A DNA stretch of 64,000 bases from Schistosoma mansoni. Lineage: Eukaryota; Platyhelminthes; Trematoda; Strigeidida; Schistosomatidae. The notes beneath the pieces were generated by a model that was not told the origin of the DNA, searched no databases, and worked only from the letters and a program-made list of their open reading frames with translations. The first letter of the stretch is position 1; the number at the start of each line of letters is the position of its first letter. This document shows positions 12,690 to 24,300 of the stretch, piece after piece. Location: NCBI RefSeq assembly GCF_000237925.1, contig NW_017386063.1:186001-250000 (forward strand), in the 5' to 3' direction. The translations under genes and the position numbers were made by a program.

Positions 12690-12925
12690 CACTTTATATG
12701 TACTGAGGTAAGATGGCGGTTGGAGGTGGTCAACAGAAAACCCTGGACCCGGGTTTCGTGCTACTTGGCACTCATCAGCAAGGTGTACCTGTAATCTTGA
12801 GGGAACTGATGCTCCCTGGCGGATTCGATCCCGTGTCACTCAGCTTCACAGTCAGAGACGTTACCACTGAGCTATTCGAGCCGCGACCAACCTCCTGCAG
12901 GACTGAGATGTAATTACAATCGATT
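12690..12925 (-). repeat. SINE-C, minus strand, with intact hammerhead
   Basis: Minus strand shows a tRNA-like A box (ATAGCTCAGTGGTAACG), B box (GGGATCGAATCC) and then a canonical hammerhead. Best-preserved member of a third SINE family distinct in sequence from Sm-alpha and B. Confidence 0.85.
12740..12784 (-). ncRNA. Type I hammerhead ribozyme, fully canonical (SINE-C)
   Basis: 45 bases: stem I ACCTTG/CAGGGT (one G-U pair), core CTGATGA, stem II GTGC/GCAC with loop CAAGTA, GAAA, palindromic stem III CCCGGG, cleavage triplet GTC. All conserved core bases are present, so self-cleavage is expected, probably as a dimer because stem III is too short for a hairpin loop. Confidence 0.9.
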
Positions 12926-12990
12926 GATCACTGGGTGGTGATAAATGTCATGCGTGTCAAGTCCTTCTTAGTGCTGATCGAATGCTGTCG

Positions 12991-13014
12991 ATATATATAT
13001 ATATATATATATAT
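12991..13014. repeat. (TA)n microsatellite
   Basis: About 12 uninterrupted TA units. Confidence 0.95.
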
Positions 13015-13194
13015 TTCTCCCCTTTCTACATCTTTTATGATTCAATCATTTTGTCCTTATACATTTCAACAACGTTCTTGCTATCTCACCGACTTCATTC
13101 TATACAAAAATACCCGGTTTAGTTAGTAACTTATAGACCATATTTGTCAGGGATGATTAGGGTAGGTATATTATTTAAAACCGCGACATATTAG

Positions 13195-13290
13195 ATAGTT
13201 GTTTCGTATTAGTATGGGACTCCTCAGCAGTGTGTGTACTTCAGGGACGAGAAACTCGTGATCGTTTAAACCATCGTCTCTTTTTGTTTA
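13195..13290 (-). repeat. SINE-B fragment
   Basis: Contains GTATGGGACTCCTCAGCAGTG, shortened here to the stem II and core of a minus-strand B hammerhead, with decayed flanks. Confidence 0.45.
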
Positions 13291-13418
13291 TATGAGGACA
13301 GTTTAGCTTGGTAAATTGCTAAAGACATGTATGAATGGATGTTTTCTTAATAACAATTTTCAATTAAGTATGTCTGTACAAAAATGAACCAGTTTGATTC
13401 ATAACATAATAATAAGTA

Positions 13419-14697
13419 TTTTGACATTGGTGCAAGGAGGTAACGAATAGATATGTGTCACACAAATCATCCGATTTATGTGAAGGCTGGGATACTGTCA
13501 GGGTGTCTAGACCGAAGCAGGTGGTTTTCTCGGTGGACCGAACCCGGAGCATTTGACCTAAAGGTCTAGTCCAAAAGGCAGTGGAGCATCGTTAGGAGAT
13601 GCAGTCTCAAGGCAGCCAGTGACCAACTGAGGCTGCGAGGGACCAGGGATCTCAACAGTGCAATAGCTCGACATTTACTTCACACAGGGCACACCATTGA
13701 TATTTATCATACTTTCAAAATTATTAGCAAACAAAAAAGTATGACTGCTCTCCGGTTTGCTAAAGCGATTGCGATAAGAAAAAACTCAATCTGGATCAAT
13801 GTATTCAAAAAGAGACAGTGATAAACTTATTACTACCCTCGTAATCCAATCTTTGTGCTTTTGGTTATTAGTTTTATTTTGTTAATATTTAGTTTGTGTT
13901 ATATTCCTCTCGCATTACCCAATTCTTAAACCACCCTTTCACACACATTTCCGCTCACTTGATTCTCTTAAATTATGTGAACTCTTCAAATTCCATTCAA
14001 TCATTACGTACCCATCTTATCAGTTTTTAATTCCGTGATTCCTTTATTACCTCTAAAATTATCACACAATTTATCTTATCTGTCTCTGAATTCCACTCAG
14101 CTATTACACCACCTACCCTTTATGCTTCCTTGATTCTAATATCTAATAACCTCTGACCTGTTTTTACATATATATAGTTATCATTGATAACCTTATGTCA
14201 TTCTAATCCTTCACACTCACTTATGTCAAATGTTCCACACTATTTATTACCCCGATGCTAAAATTCTAATACATATTTGGTTGTAAGCAACTGATGAGAA
14301 ACCATGAAATATAATGATTTCATATTATTGTCCATCAATATGTGTTCTGTCTTTATTTAAATTTATAAAGGGAACTAATTGCATGAGACCAACAATAGAT
14401 CCATACGCCATTCGTTTTCTTAGGATCATGGAGCTCATGTTCATCATTGGGTTTGGAATCAGGGTTTTCCAACTCCCCTAAGTGGATCCTCCATACACAC
14501 TAACCCGGTTAAAGTACCGGACACTCGCTTACCATCCTCTGAATTTCGTAAACAATACCCCCGCCATTGAAAGGCAGTAAGTAGGACTTCCTCGGCAGTG
14601 GTTGTATGCAGGTTGTCATTTGAGAGCGTTTCGAGAGAGAGGGAGAACCGACTCTCCCCACCCTCAGCCGCATCAGGGCATTTTGGGGCAGATATTT
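13419..14697 (-). repeat. Element E, minus strand, split by an insertion
   Basis: Two halves (13,419-13,627 and 14,397-14,697) together match the other E copies in order. They are separated by 769 bases of Penelope-like sequence flanked by the 7-base duplication GACCAAC. Confidence 0.85.
13628..14396 (+). mobile_element. Penelope-like element 3' end, nested in element E
   Basis: Closely resembles 37,795-38,500: TGAGGCTGC..GGGACCAGGG start, the CTACCCTCGTAATCCAAT block, and a shared TTCTGTCTTTATTTA end. The paralogue carries a GIY-YIG endonuclease just upstream, so this is a 5'-truncated copy holding only the end of the ORF and the 3' UTR. GACCAAC (13,621-13,627 and 14,397-14,403) is the target duplication. 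Confidence 0.75.
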
Positions 14698-15135
14698 ATG
14701 TACTCTATTTTGAGCTAATCAATTGCCGAAATCGGTGAAGTGGAGTTTTGAACTGTTTACGAGCTACTAATGAATGAAAGTAGAGTGTCACATAAGCCAG
14801 CAAGCAATCGTATCAACTTGAATGGGACTAAGAAGATATTTGTGATGACATCATTTATAATGTGTCTTACCATCTCAGTTAAAGAAATTTAGTAACACAA
14901 TAAAGAAACAGGTTGGATAATTCAAGGTAGTCAGAATACTAATAAGAACAATCAGAGAGTTGATTAGATTCACAATCACAGACAATTGAATAAATAAACC
15001 TATCATTTCAAATTCATATGGAGATAGTAGTTTTCATTGACGAACCGGATTGAGACCAATAGTGTATATTTCATCCCTTAGAAATGTAAATCGTTCCCTA
15101 ACTAATTACATGTACATATCTAATTGGCTCAAAGT

Positions 15136-15571
15136 GCCCCCAAATGTCTTGGTACAGCCGAGAGTGGGGAGAGTTCGCTCTCCCTCTCCAAATGCTCTCA
15201 CATGGCCACGCGTATATAGCCTCTACCAGGGAAGTCCTACTCACTGCCTTCTCGAGACATTATTGTTGTTTACGAATTTGAGAGGACGAAAAGCGAATGT
15301 CTGGAGCTTTAACAGGGTTGGTGGACACGGAATGTCCACCTAAAGGAGTTGGAAAACCCTGATTCCAAAACAATGATGCACATGGGCTCCAGTATCCTGA
15401 AGGAACAAATGTCGAATGAATCAATCATTGGTCACCGGCTACCATGGGACTGCATCTCCTCACGACCTTTAGGTCAAAGGCTCCGGGTGTGGCCCCCTAA
15501 GAAAACCACTGCTTCGGTCTGGGCACCTGGGCAGTATCACAGCCCTCACAAAAATTAAATGAGATTTGTGC

Positions 15572-15609
<38 letters not shown>
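15136..15609 (+). repeat. Element E, plus strand, with target duplications
   Basis: Flanked by TGGCTCAAAGT at 15,125-15,135 and 15,610-15,620. Starts near CCAAATG and ends in a (TA)n tail at 15,574-15,609 instead of the usual TAAA tail. Two frames shared with other copies are open here: one ending [11 protein letters not shown] and one starting MENPDSK. Confidence 0.9.
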
Positions 15610-15610
<1 letters not shown>

Positions 15611-16399
15611 GGCTCAAAGTATCAGATCCATATTTGTCACATAACACTAATGATCTATTCAATCTAGTTATATTAGCGAATATCAAGTGTACAAAATGTA
15701 AAACATAAATTGTTTCTCTATTATAACTGGACTAAAACCCAATCTGTTCATAAAGAGAAAAACTTGAACTTATTAACTAAGAAAATCCTTTTAATTGAAT
15801 AGTAATTATTATCTGAGTGTGAATGATAATGAGTTTCATTGTTATATGAAATGAGAAAAAATTTTGTGTAATTGTTCATTATCATCGTTGTATATCAATC
15901 TTAGTGTTTAAATAATAAAGAACACGAATGAAGACGAAGATTGACAAACGAATAGAAAAGAAAGAAAGAAAGTCAAATATAGACTATGACAGAAATTATC
16001 ATTATTACACATCTGTTGTATCTGTGTATGGGTACACTTTATCAGTTTGTTATATAGTACAGAATAAATTACAAATACAAAGTATCATCTTATATAATCG
16101 AACAGGGAGCAAAACCATGTCGATAGATGATTATTAATTGTAATCTGTATACAGGAAAAAAAAACCGGTTAAACTTTATCAGTTAAAGGAAGGGATAAAC
16201 GACGAAGCGTTAAAACAACAACAAAAAAAGAACAATGTCACAAAATAAAATTCATCTACAGAAAAAGGAATACTGAAATGGTCAAATCATTGATGTATTT
16301 TACTGGGTAACATAAAGAAGACAATGAACACACACACAAACATAAGCAATACCAGCATAGAGACGATGGTGAAGAAGATGAAGGAGAAAGCTGAAAACA

Positions 16400-16624
16400 A
16401 TGAATAGATTAGTTGGAAATTCATTGATCCATTCCATTCATTCAACAAGTCTATTAACTGATCATTGTATTTGTTATCATAATATGAATAAAGATTTCCA
16501 TAATGATGATGACGATGATAATGATATTAATGACAACATTTCAGTACAAACAAAAACATGTGTAGTTTGTTTAGTCAGAAAACAGGAACTGCCAAACAAT
16601 CAGTTAGGATTAGCTAGTTTATAG
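16400..16624 (+). CDS. Uncertain 74-codon open frame
   Basis: Starts MNRLVGNSLIHSIHS, contains an Asp run coded by a GAT repeat, and ends CVVCLVRKQELPNNQLGLAS. Amino-acid composition is more gene-like than nearby frames, but there is no homology that I recognise, no splice context and no neighbour. It may be chance in repeat-rich DNA. Confidence 0.15.
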   Translation: MNRLVGNSLIHSIHSTSLLTDHCICYHNMNKDFHNDDDDDNDINDNISVQTKTCVVCLVRKQELPNNQLGLASL

Positions 16625-16672
16625 GTTTAGTATTTGTTCTAGATAATACAAGACCAATATGACGTGAGATAG

Positions 16673-16725
<53 letters not shown>

Positions 16726-17038
16726 CCTGTAAAAAATAATTTTTTTATATATGTATATATAAGTAGGGTTGGATAAGTGTATGTATACATACCCATTTTG
16801 AAGTGATGACGGTACAATGAAGAGGAGCGCGAAAAAAAAGGTTAGGAGAAATCTACACACAGTATTTAACATACATAAACAATAGTCAATAATTTATACA
16901 TGTCAAATTGAAAATAGACGAGAGAATAAGAAAAATCTATGAGGAATTCTATTGCTTGCCATAGTTTATGTTGTTAAACGGAGACAGAAGGAAATACCAT
17001 CAACATTATCAATGTTGTCATCATGGACAATGACAATC

Positions 17039-17077
<39 letters not shown>

Positions 17078-17820
17078 TCGATAAGAGAACTGGATAGCTT
17101 TATACACAGTTGTTCATTTGAAAACAAACATTGAACAAGAACATAATATAGAAGATATGAATATGTGAATAAATGATAAGGGTGCGTGTGTGTAATAAAG
17201 CCAAAAATAACTTTTGAAACAAGTGATTATATTTAACAATCAAGAACTAACAGACACAAGTAGGTTTCATGATGGAAGTCATCCAGGCGCTTAAAGAACA
17301 CAGAGTAAATAACCTCTTGAACAAGATGAATAAGAGGAAAGGGGTATTTCACACACAAACAGAGAATACATATATATGTATTATATATGGTTCCATATAG
17401 GGAGAAAGCGGTAAAAGAAAGACACAGGCGCTTAACAAATACTTGTGCATACATAGATCGCATACAATTATAAAGAATAACTAATGGTAAGTGTTTCATA
17501 TACAACAACACAGTTCAATGGTGGTAATGAACTGTCCTAAAGTCTAAAATCAGACGAAGTAGGAGAATAATAAAATGAAAATAAGAATAATAACATTCAA
17601 TTCTTTTCTCTCAAGCTATTATTGAGGGCTAATGGTGATGATAATAGACGATTTTCCTTTCAAGTATATCTATATAGTTATGGGTTATGGGATAATATAA
17701 TATGTTGCATCATTCAATGTTAGTCAGGGGGGTAATTTAGTATATGTGTGTGTTGTTTTAAAGAATATTACTTTTCTATTAATTTTACCCTTGGTATATC
17801 GTGCTTGATTGCGAAGGGAA

Positions 17821-17826
17821 TTTATT
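17821..17826 (-). terminator. Candidate RB1CC1 polyadenylation signal
   Basis: AATAAA on the minus strand about 310 bases past the stop codon. Such hexamers are common in AT-rich DNA, so this is only a positional candidate. Downstream sequence (17.0-17.8 kb) is microsatellite-rich. Confidence 0.25.
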
Positions 17827-18134
17827 ATGTTTAATGAAGTGACATATGTAATGTATGAAAGGCATAAGATGGTAGGTAGGTAGGTATGTAAGTAGGTTAG
17901 AATAATAACAATGACGACAACAACAAGAGAAAAACAAAGGAGAGTAAAATAACGGTGCGAATAATATTTGTGATGATAATAATAATAATAAACAGTAATA
18001 ATTACAATAATACTTCGATTATTATATACCAACAACAACACCCGACAACCTACTTTCCTCAAGGACAAAGGTTAAACGGACTGGGACGCCCCTTCTCTCC
18101 ATCACCGTCAATCACATATATGTCACTTACAAAC

Positions 18135-18368
18135 TTACTCTTTATTAACATCTGTATCTGATAAAACAAAAGGAGAGGATTCACAAATCACAGAATTTTT
18201 AATGCTGCCATTATTTTGATGCTGGCGATTAAGATTCCTAGTTGGAGAAGGTGACGACGGAATACCACCAAAGCCAACACAGTTATTACTACTATCACTA
18301 TTCAACAAAGGACGAGCACGGACACGGTAGAATATAAAGTTTCTCGGCAAATTGAATCGATTATTTGC
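18135..18368 (-). CDS. RB1CC1: RB1CC1 last coding exon (claw end and C-terminal tail)
   Basis: 234 bases including TAA at 18,137-18,135; acceptor TTTTGTGTACAG, phase 0. It begins [20 protein letters not shown], the end of the claw (human AQNRFKVPLGTKFYRVKA). The NRF arginine corresponds to human Arg1573, which is needed in the pocket that binds FIR/LIR motifs. After FYRV come 61 further residues, Ser/Asn/Pro-rich, ending DTDVNKE; human FIP200 stops 9 residues after FYRV. The tail has no recognised motif. Confidence 0.92.
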   Translation of the reverse strand, partial: ANNRFNLPRNFIFYRVRARPLLNSDSSNNCVGFGGIPSSPSPTRNLNRQHQNNGSIKNSVICESSPFVLSDTDVNKE

Positions 18369-21300
18369 CTGTACACAAAAGGAAAACGGAAAACTAAGAT
18401 TAATAATATATTGGTTTAATGTTAGGTGGTTGGAGATAGTTAATTGACAGGAAACGGTGGGATCTACCTTTCATCCTACTCGGGGTTTATGATCTTCAGA
18501 GGACTGATGTCCACTGGCGGATCCAATTACGTCATTCAGCCTGAATTGTGTCTCAGTGAGTTGGGTGAGTATTAACTACCTCAAGACTATAGGTACATCT
18601 TGCCGGTGAGTGCCAAATAACAAGAAACTTTAGTTCAGGGTTTTCTAACGATTATGACCAACCACTAGATTACATTTCAACATTTTGCACACGATGTTGA
18701 GTCACTTAGATCAGTGGTCAGCCTGGTTGTAAAAATGAAAATAGATAGTTCATGATTCGAACCTGTGAATTACTGACTTTGAGTGGAGTGGTTTCACCCA
18801 GTAAACCATCGTGACATCCCAGTGGTTATATTTCGGCTTGATAGTAGCTGGAACCTCGACGTGGTTGTAATGGCGAGGTTTTAATACCTAGATGGTATAA
18901 TTGAACTGCAATCGGTGGGATATTTGTAACTTAAAATCCTACCACGTCAAGTAGATCAAATGAAAAACAGTTAGACCAAAAGCAAGAAACACATAGTCGT
19001 AGGGTGGAGTTATACTGACGTCTGTACAGGAGGGTGACGGTAGAATGCTATTCCCATCAGACAATTACCATCTGCAGGGATGGTAACTTCTCTTAACGAA
19101 AGGAGAGAGGTTGGAGAAGGCGAATCCTAGAATTTACATACTTCATCGTGCCTAACGGATTTCCGTCTCCAGAGACTAGGTCTGAAAATTACGAAGCCCA
19201 CACACCAACAATTATTAACTAAAAGGCTATATGTGATCAATTTCAAGTAGTCATCGCAAACTCTAACCTATTTCAGGTTTTATAGCTTGTTATTAGCAAG
19301 AAGAATGAAACTAAACAACTCCATTTATATAAAAAATACACCATAGAAATCTAGTAAATGAATAACATTTGACATAATTCAGTGTTTGACTAAGTCAATC
19401 AGAAATTCCTGAGTAATCAATCATCCCACATATGACATAAGACTACGAAATTTACCAAACAGACATACCTATATTTTTTAGAGGTAGATTACAGACACAG
19501 ACTAATGAATGAAATTCAATCCCTATGCTCTATTCAGACTTCTTAAAAACTGACCACTTACTTGTATCGTGGAGACCATCATATTGTAAACATCATGAAA
19601 AAACTTTTGTTTGGCAATCACTGAAAATTAGGAACTATTAGACAACTCATTCAGTATTGTTTGTTTGAATCTTCCCATCGATTTGTTAGGACTGCAACTG
19701 GTCAGTCTCTAATTGGCATATGTGCATACTGTGCGTATTGCCACTGCTAGCCACTATCCATCTCTGCTTATTAGACAACTGTTTCTTCTTAGCGTGGGAC
19801 TCCTCAGAAAAACGTACTCATAATCCCACTTGCGATCGAACTCTGAACTTTCAGATCACACAGAGGGTACTTAATCTTTAGACCACTGACTTCATGGTCT
19901 AGAGACTACTATTTGAACAGAAATATACAAGTGACATATACCTTTAATAGACAGATTGGATACAAGATCATAAAACATTTAGTGGAAACATCCAACAATG
20001 TTTCTGAGAAAAATGGTATAGATATATGAAAAGGTTTACTAACAGAGAGAGAGACAGAAATGAAGTTGATACTGTATTATTACTTGTGCTGTAGCAAAAA
20101 CGGACAAGATACTGCCATCAAAATTTAAACGCTCCACTGTCAATATCAACAAGAAGTATTGATACGTACAAAGAGCAAAAAACAACAGATTGATATCTTC
20201 CCAGTTTTGTCATATACTATATATATAAATTCAACTAACAAGTACAATGACTGTGTTCAGGTAAAGTTTGATTTCGGTAGAAAAAAAGAAAAGAAACAAA
20301 ACTACACTCACGGGGATGTACAATGAGATAGGTCTATCAATGGATGGATAGATAGATAGATAAACTTACTCGTTTGGATAAACAACGTTCTTTACTTTTG
20401 TATCTGGCTGCGATAAAATAATTATGTGCTGGAAAAGCTTCTTTAAACGACACATTTCTATGATGAGATGAATCTGTTAATAAAAAACATGATATTAGAG
20501 AAAAATGTGAAAATTCAACAGGGACATCTGTCAAACAACATACATGTCATATCCAAAAAACAGGCAAAATTAGAACATTAAACCAGTATTTAAATCCGTA
20601 ACAGATAAAGGCTAGTAGTGGTCCAGATATGTTTTAATATGTTAGATAATTGAAGATAATTAACAAGAAACTCTGGATTTATGTTAGCAAGATATACCTG
20701 TAATGTCGAGGGAAATAACGCGTCCTGGTGAATTCGGATCTACGCGCTATTGTGATGCTTGTCTACTGACTCAATCATCTACAAAGTGGTAATTACCATT
20801 ATTCTAGAAAGAACAGTCTTCAACCCTACATATATATAGGATGAAACGTGCGTCTATAACTCCACTGCTTGCCACCAACCATAGAGAACAATATTTATGA
20901 ATTTTTCAAACCAACTGAAAGATTTGTTAGATTCAATACTAATACTAATACTCAGTATTCGTCTACGTGATTACAAGGTATTCTTTCATTCTATTCTCAT
21001 TCATTACTACCAACCCTAACCTTTTTCTTCTTTTATGATTGCTGAATTCAGATTTGTTGAATGTTGGCTTTACCTCTTTAGGAATTCATGAATTTCGTCA
21101 ACATATTATGCTTTCATCAAGATGACTTATATGTTTTCGTAAAAAGAACGATTCTGAACGACTTAACAGTCAAGTACAAATTAGCGTTTACTTATAAAAC
21201 TATCTTTAATGAAAATTACAATGAGTAAAACATGTTCAATATGACTGTTGAACATTTACATGTTACATTTTTTATTACAGTGAATGAAAGTCAGGAGTTA

Positions 21301-24300
21301 GTAGTAGTCGGTTTATGGATATGATTAGGAGTTGATGTTCGAGTGAAAAAAATACTACTCTCTAACCGTAATGGTGTATAACTATTCAGTTAATTGTTTG
21401 AGTCTAACCTTCAAAACCTCCAAAGTTACCATGATGAATTCATAAATCATGTTAAAATATTATGTACTGAGTATCCCGAGCAAGAGAGAGCGTACAAACA
21501 CCTCTAGCTATGGTAAAAATTTCCCATTTTGACATTTAGTATAAAGAGAGAGAGCAGAGAGAACAAATTTATATGCAATTAGTTATTCACCACGGCTCTT
21601 CACTAATATCCATATATATGTATAATCTACAACAATGAAATAACACCCATCGACTAGTTGTGTTACGTAATAACCAAAGGAATTATTCGAAAAAATTAAC
21701 AGTTGCCACATTGCATAACATATAGTAGTTATGTTAGAAATCATGTGACGCATGCTAACAATATGTAAAAAATCAGAATGGGAAAATTGTGGTGGTCTAG
21801 CTTAAACAGACTCATGAATTCAGCGCCGCAAACTCCACAAACCCCCATTCTGATATAAAAAATATGTAAAAACACAAAAGTGAATGAGATAAGAAAATTG
21901 TTTGGACACTTTTGAAAGAAATGATTTGGTCAAAGTTCAGCTAAAATCTTACTCCTCTATCAATCCCTAAGGTAGTGAGAGTGGTTGTATAAACATCTTA
22001 AGGGTGTATAGATTGGGTTTGTGAACATGGATTTTGATAGCTTCAGCAATATGCAACAATATGAGTTCATAAACCAAATGGCGAATTTGATAGAATATGG
22101 TGGATAACGTCAAAAGCTTTATTCAAGTCAATTTGATATATTGTGTCCCCTATCGCATAGCAGAACACTGTCTGTCTTGGTTGAGCAAAGGACAGGTAAG
22201 AGTGATTAAGAATTATATTCTCTCTCAGTTGGTGTACTATTCGATGATTCATAAATTATATAAATATATATACTTACTTGTTTCCTGTACATTAGAACTC
22301 ATCGGCTTACAGTAATCAATATGATCGTCAATATTCAATGCCTTAAAATCATCTTGATGTAAAAAGTAAACATGTCCATCCGAGGATAACATACGCCATT
22401 GAACATAAGTAATAGTTGATGTGGACGTTGTGAAAGATGTTTCAGTTGTGGTTGTAGTTTTAACACTAGTGCTACTACAATCAGACGTAGTAGTAGGAGG
22501 GGTAGTTGAAGTTAAAAGTGTACCATAATTACCGCCAAATGTACTTGTACATAATTCATTAGCTAATGTACTATTACTGTGAATACTACTACTGTTGATT
22601 ACAGCACAAATGTTTTTCTGAGTAGATAAGATACTACTACTATTCATCAAGGTATTATTATCACTTATGCTTGTAGTAGTGACAGATGTAGTAGTGTTGG
22701 TAGTGCCAGTACCAGAACTTCCTGCTACAATTCCTCCTCCTGGTGACGAATCCATAAATATTGATGAACAAAATGGTAATGATGATTGAACAATCATTGA
22801 CGATAATAAACTAGATGATGGTGAAATAGCACCTAAGAGATTCGAAGCAATTTTACTATTCATTGACCAAATGTCAGATTTAGTTATTGTTGTTGAATCA
22901 TGAACATTAGTATTATTGTTACTACTACTATTAGTAGTAGTAGTAGTAGCAGCAGTGGTACCACCATCTGCTTTTACATCATGGTAATTTTGTGACAGAA
23001 TACAACTTGCAGTAGAATTCGTTGTTGTTGTGACAGAAGTGACTGTAGTTGGAGAAGTGTTTAATGTTGATGATGAAATACTTGGTCTAGTTCCTGGGAC
23101 AGGAACAAATATTACAATATCATCGGGCAAAAAGCTAAGTATAAAAACGGGGAAGAAATAAAAATAAATAAAAATGAGGTATAAGTAAGATGATATATGT
23201 ATATATAAATGAGTTAGTTGAAATAATTGATACATATGTGCCAAATCACCGGTTTACTTGATTACGTCAATTGAAGTAATTTCCGCAGATCAACAGAGTC
23301 TGGATATGACATGCAATAAATGAGGAATTTTCATCTTTCTATTAAAAGGCGAATATACCCCATACAACAGTGGGCGTTATATTACTTTCTGGTTCCGAAA
23401 CACCAACGCATAGGAGTTTAAAAGAAACATATAGGATTGAAGTTACTTGATAATGTGTTTTAAAGCAACACTAATGACGTATGGTGCGACCAGTAAATAT
23501 GAGGCTGGAGACAATGAGCTGGGTGAGTATAAGCATATCATTTGCGTGCGCTCACAATCAATCTCAAGGTCAGGTGGTAGGTGAGAGAATATAAACGAGA
23601 CATTATAAGAGGAAATCTATTGTGAACCTACGTAAAACATCAGTTAACACATCTATATTTGGTTCAGAAGAACAATTGTACATAGATACATATGATTTAT
23701 ACATACTGTAATTCGGTTTCCCGATTAAAGCCTCCTAAACATTACTTTGTATTCTCACTGTCATTGATGCTTTAATAAGCGTATACGAAGCGTGTTTATC
23801 AGTGGCTGAATTGGGCATCGTGGACTGTAAAAGAATAGTGCTAGATAGAAATAATAAATCGTTCGATAAAATTTCAGATCTTCTGCGAAAGGTGACCGAT
23901 CAACGCCTACTCCACCGACGCTTACGGTTGGCTAGCACATTGGTAGGTTGAGCAGCTAAACAAGATAATCGAATTAGCGAATAAAGTGATTTATTTTAAG
24001 GTTAAAGTGAAAACTTTCGGATTTCCGCCCATAAGATAATGATAATCTGCAATCATTGATCTTACGCTTCACTAGTTTAACTTCCTTTGACTATGATCTG
24101 TATATCGATCAAAACAACTACCATTTTAATGTCTTTAGTTATTGATACTAATTTTCACAACCAGTACTTATTCACTTATCCACTAAATGAATGAAACTGC
24201 TGAGGTACAGAATATTTTTCAAAAAAAAAACAACAAAAAAAATAACGAAAGAAAACGCACTTAGAATGTACAAAACTAGTGAAACGTTCATTCGTTGATT

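Larger units (their letters stand above)
15640..18130. repeat. Microsatellite-rich DNA downstream of RB1CC1
   Basis: Contains (TA)n at 16,678-16,720, (AAT)n at 17,040-17,076, (GGTA)n-like at 17,870-17,890 and several AAT/AAC tracts. Otherwise no gene; part is presumably RB1CC1 3' UTR. Confidence 0.7.

Noticed and set aside
15050-15343. 97-codon plus frame as a gene
   Set aside because: Most of it is element E sequence repeated at 42.9, 53.9 and 59.2 kb; treated as a repeat frame.
15574-15609. CRISPR-like or tandem array
   Set aside because: Simple (TA)n; eukaryotic microsatellite.
16639-16872. 77-codon minus frame
   Set aside because: Consists of translated (TA)n repeat.
17724-18068. 114-codon minus frame downstream of RB1CC1
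   Set aside because: Tyr/Ile-rich translation of AAT/TTA microsatellite DNA after the stop codon; no motif.
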